Positions 61,885-64,000 of a stretch of 64,000 bases of DNA are shown one piece after another. The notes under the pieces were generated by a model that worked only from the letters and a program-made list of their open reading frames with translations, was not told where the DNA came from and made no database searches. The position numbers were made by a program, and so were the translations under genes. The stretch is from Sabellastarte sp. h YS-2021 (taxonomy: Eukaryota > Annelida > Polychaeta > Sabellida > Sabellidae): positions 44,122,241 through 44,186,240 of the forward strand of contig OZ024939.1 in assembly GCA_964017235.1 (NCBI GenBank). Reading direction: 5' to 3'. How positions within the stretch are numbered: position 1 is the first letter of the stretch; every line of letters begins with the position of its first letter.

Positions 61885-62360
61885 TAACTCCTCTTCTTAA
61901 GAAATTGCATTGCCTTCCTGCTGAACATCATTCACTGTTTAAAACAGCCACACTTGTTCATAAGTTTCTTCGCATTGGTTTTCCTATACTTTCTCTATAT
62001 ATATCTTTCTTCTTGTTGTAGTTCTTACTATTCCAGGCTCACTCAGAGTGGTTGAAATTTCCTTGTTGTTCTAATGTTTGACCCTTCTGCTCGTAAGTCT
62101 AGATCTGTCAAACAGTTTGGTCATAGTTTTGCCTTTGATGCTCCCACTGTTTGGAATACTCTTCCTGGTGAGATTCCTGCATCCCCTTCAGTAGCCTTTT
62201 TCAGAAAGCAGCTTAAAACCTACCTATACACAAAGGACCCACCTTAGTCTTAATTATACTCTGGATTTCTCTGTGGTCCCCAACCTCTTTTCTATCCCTC
62301 AATACTGAAATTGGTTGACTCTCTTGATCCTGTTGCACCTTAGGGTCTCCTTTCGTTGAG
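61885..62360 (+). mobile_element. LINE retrotransposon 3' fragment (end of the reverse transcriptase ORF)
   Basis: The frame 62074-62247 encodes 57 residues: MFDPSARKSRSVKQFGHSFA, then FDAPTVWNTLPGEIPASPSV and AFFRKQLKTYLYTKDPP, stop. The pattern SF...AP..WN.LP...R.S.S...F...LKT.L is the classic C-terminus of the ORF2 protein of LINEs of the L2/CR1/RTE kind. Just upstream, LHCLPAEHH...FKTATLVHKF (61895-61960) matches the preceding 'LHWLP' region, but in-frame stops and a shift separate the two. The 3' tail ends near GGTAATAAAGTACAATCAAA. 5'-truncated and dead. Confidence 0.8.
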
Positions 62361-62982
62361 TGGTAATAAAGTACAATCAAAGTCCACTTAGAATTAGAAT
62401 TAGCTGATAAATCAAAGCAGCTATGTGCCTTTATTGAGATATTAACTCAATAATCAGAAACAGTAGGGTCTTTCTACTGTTATTTTGTACTTTATTTTGT
62501 GTTGAATAAGCTACATTAATATTTGACTTGTTTGAACACAGAACTTAATCTAGATTAATGGAGCCATATCTATAGTAGAGTACAGTCTATTACACTGTGA
62601 TAAGTAGAATATATATATTTTCTAGACAGCTTTAATTGGTACTTTGTGTCTATACATGTACGTATTTTTATCACTGTTACTAAGTAAAAGAGTTTTATTT
62701 TATTATTATTATTTTTTTTTTTTTTGTTTGTTTAATTTTTGCGGGTGTGAATTGTTTGAAAAATTATCGGTTTACCCAAGCTGTAAAATGTGAATGGTTG
62801 ATCACTTAGCAACTGTGTGTATTTACGATCACCGCCATTTTGGATTTAGCGGTGTTGTAAACTTTATTTCATAACAGATTTGTGTTTTATTCCTTCACAT
62901 ATATCCATAACACAAGTGACATGGTACACGAGTAACCGAAATAAAGCGATAGACAATATTTTATGACTGTCTGAATATTACA

Positions 62983-62997
62983 ATGGCGGATATTCAG
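62983..62997 (+). CDS. Candidate first coding exon of a + strand gene (MADIQ)
   Basis: ATGGCGGATATTCAG followed directly by GTAAAT. It is preceded at 62832-62850 by CCGCCATTTTGGATTTAGCG, a YY1-like/initiator-type sequence with more CG than its surroundings. A short first exon of this shape is common for housekeeping genes. The rest of the gene would lie mostly beyond the window. Product unknown. Confidence 0.35.
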
Positions 62998-63651
62998 GTA
63001 AATGACTTGTTTCGGGTTTGTTATTGAAGATCCAAGATGCACAAATGACCAGCGGATTGTCTTGCAATTTTAAAATTATTTTACCTTAAAGCAGTTTAAT
63101 TAACATGGAACCATTTTGTATGAAAATAAGGTTGAGATTTTAGTGTGTTGCATTGAAATGGTTCTTGGATACAGTTATGAAACTGTTCCAGCAATCCAGT
63201 TCTGCTACCTTTGTCAAAATCTGATACACAGTCTCTGCTTACTGCATTGCTAACAATCCTTGCGGGTCCTAGTTATCAATGAAAAAAGACTTAAAATGGA
63301 CATAACTTAGGAACAGTAGCTTTCAAATATGGTGAATAAGTTGCAACTTTTTCAAGTAGGAACTGCACCTGTCCTTGTGCATGTCTGTGACTTTAGTCCA
63401 CACCTATCCTTATTTCTATGCTTTTTTTGTTGTTCGTCATCAGATAATTCTGTTACAGACACAGATGGATGGGTGGGGGCAAACTTCATTTTTATAAAAT
63501 CCTCAAGCAATATTGAGGTTTGCCTCATACCCCCCAAAAAGAAATATCTTAAACCAACCCATCTGTTAACTGACCTGGGTATTAAAACGCATGGGTACGT
63601 GTACCGATACGTGTAGTTATAGCTATGATAATTTCATTTACATCTTTTCAG

Positions 63652-63663
63652 ATATGGACATGG
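63652..63663 (+). CDS. Possible 12-bp micro-exon following MADIQ
   Basis: ATATGGACATGG lies between acceptor CATCTTTTCAG and donor GTAAGG, in phase 0 with the candidate exon at 62983-62997, giving MADIQIWTW. This is very short and could easily be chance. Confidence 0.15.
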
Positions 63664-63792
63664 GTAAGGATGAACAAGGACTGGTGAAGTTTCTGCTTAC
63701 AAGCTAAATTGAATATATTTATGTCAAAAAGATATGCTGCTATTCCCAATATATTAATATTTTATTTAGTAGCAGTGGTAATTATTTCTGGT

Positions 63793-63815
63793 TGATAATT
63801 GGTAGCAAGGCAGTA
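63793..63815. mobile_element. Solo end of the TA-flanked MITE
   Basis: GATAATTGGTAGCAAGGCAGTA equals the right terminal repeat of the elements at 224-461 and 4200-4439. No partner end is found nearby. Confidence 0.55.
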
Positions 63816-64000
63816 TCATAAATAGCTATTTGTATTTTTTTCCGGGGGGGTGGGGGGTGGTTACAAAGGTAGAATGGGAAGATTCAATCACTATTTCCAA
63901 TTTCATATACCGTATTTTTCCAAAATATGGCCCGGGCGTTAATTATTTTCAAATGGCATCAGACCAGGCGTTCTTTTGAAATACAGTGTTATAAATTGTA

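Noticed and set aside
63329-63616. 95-codon plus-strand frame near the window end
   Set aside because: Cys/Phe/Ser-rich, no domain, and not in phase with the candidate exon at 62983.

Overview
This is a eukaryotic, animal nuclear window. It has two spliced genes with consensus splice sites, AT-rich introns and intergenic DNA, tRNA-derived SINEs, many foldback elements and two long minisatellites. The gene content fits a lophotrochozoan, most likely a mollusc: a single GRASP55/65-type Golgi gene and a retinoic acid receptor (RAR) with a divergent ligand pocket. The elements built from short tandem repeats also suggest a mollusc. The species is an inference; no marker in the window fixes it.

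Layout. 1-3779 is intergenic and repeat-rich (a TA-flanked MITE, a terminal-inverted-repeat element, a SINE fragment and a doubled foldback element). 3780-22736 (+) is a complete ten-exon GRASP gene (GORASP2-like, 424 aa). Its 10.7-kb intron 9 holds a 140-bp repeat array rich in nuclear-receptor half-sites, a hAT-like MITE, a 54-bp minisatellite and a candidate alternative last exon (20938-21233). 22737 to about 24.9 kb is the probable 3' UTR. About 25-35.9 kb is intergenic and includes a 30-bp minisatellite (28578-29875). 35950-42257 (-) is a complete nine-exon RAR coding region (770 aa) with DNA-binding domain, ligand-binding domain and AF-2 helix, and an unusually long Asn/His/Gln/Ser-rich N-terminus. 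42.3-62.9 kb has no gene I can support, but many repeats: SINEs, several foldback elements, a tandem array of exon-like modules (58639-59219, - strand) and a LINE 3' end. A possible first exon of a further + strand gene starts at 62983.

The two genes are convergent, with stop codons about 13.2 kb apart. They have no obvious shared pathway: GRASP acts in Golgi stacking and cargo handling, RAR is a nuclear transcription factor. All gene models were built by hand from splice sites, reading phase and remembered family sequences; no database search was run.
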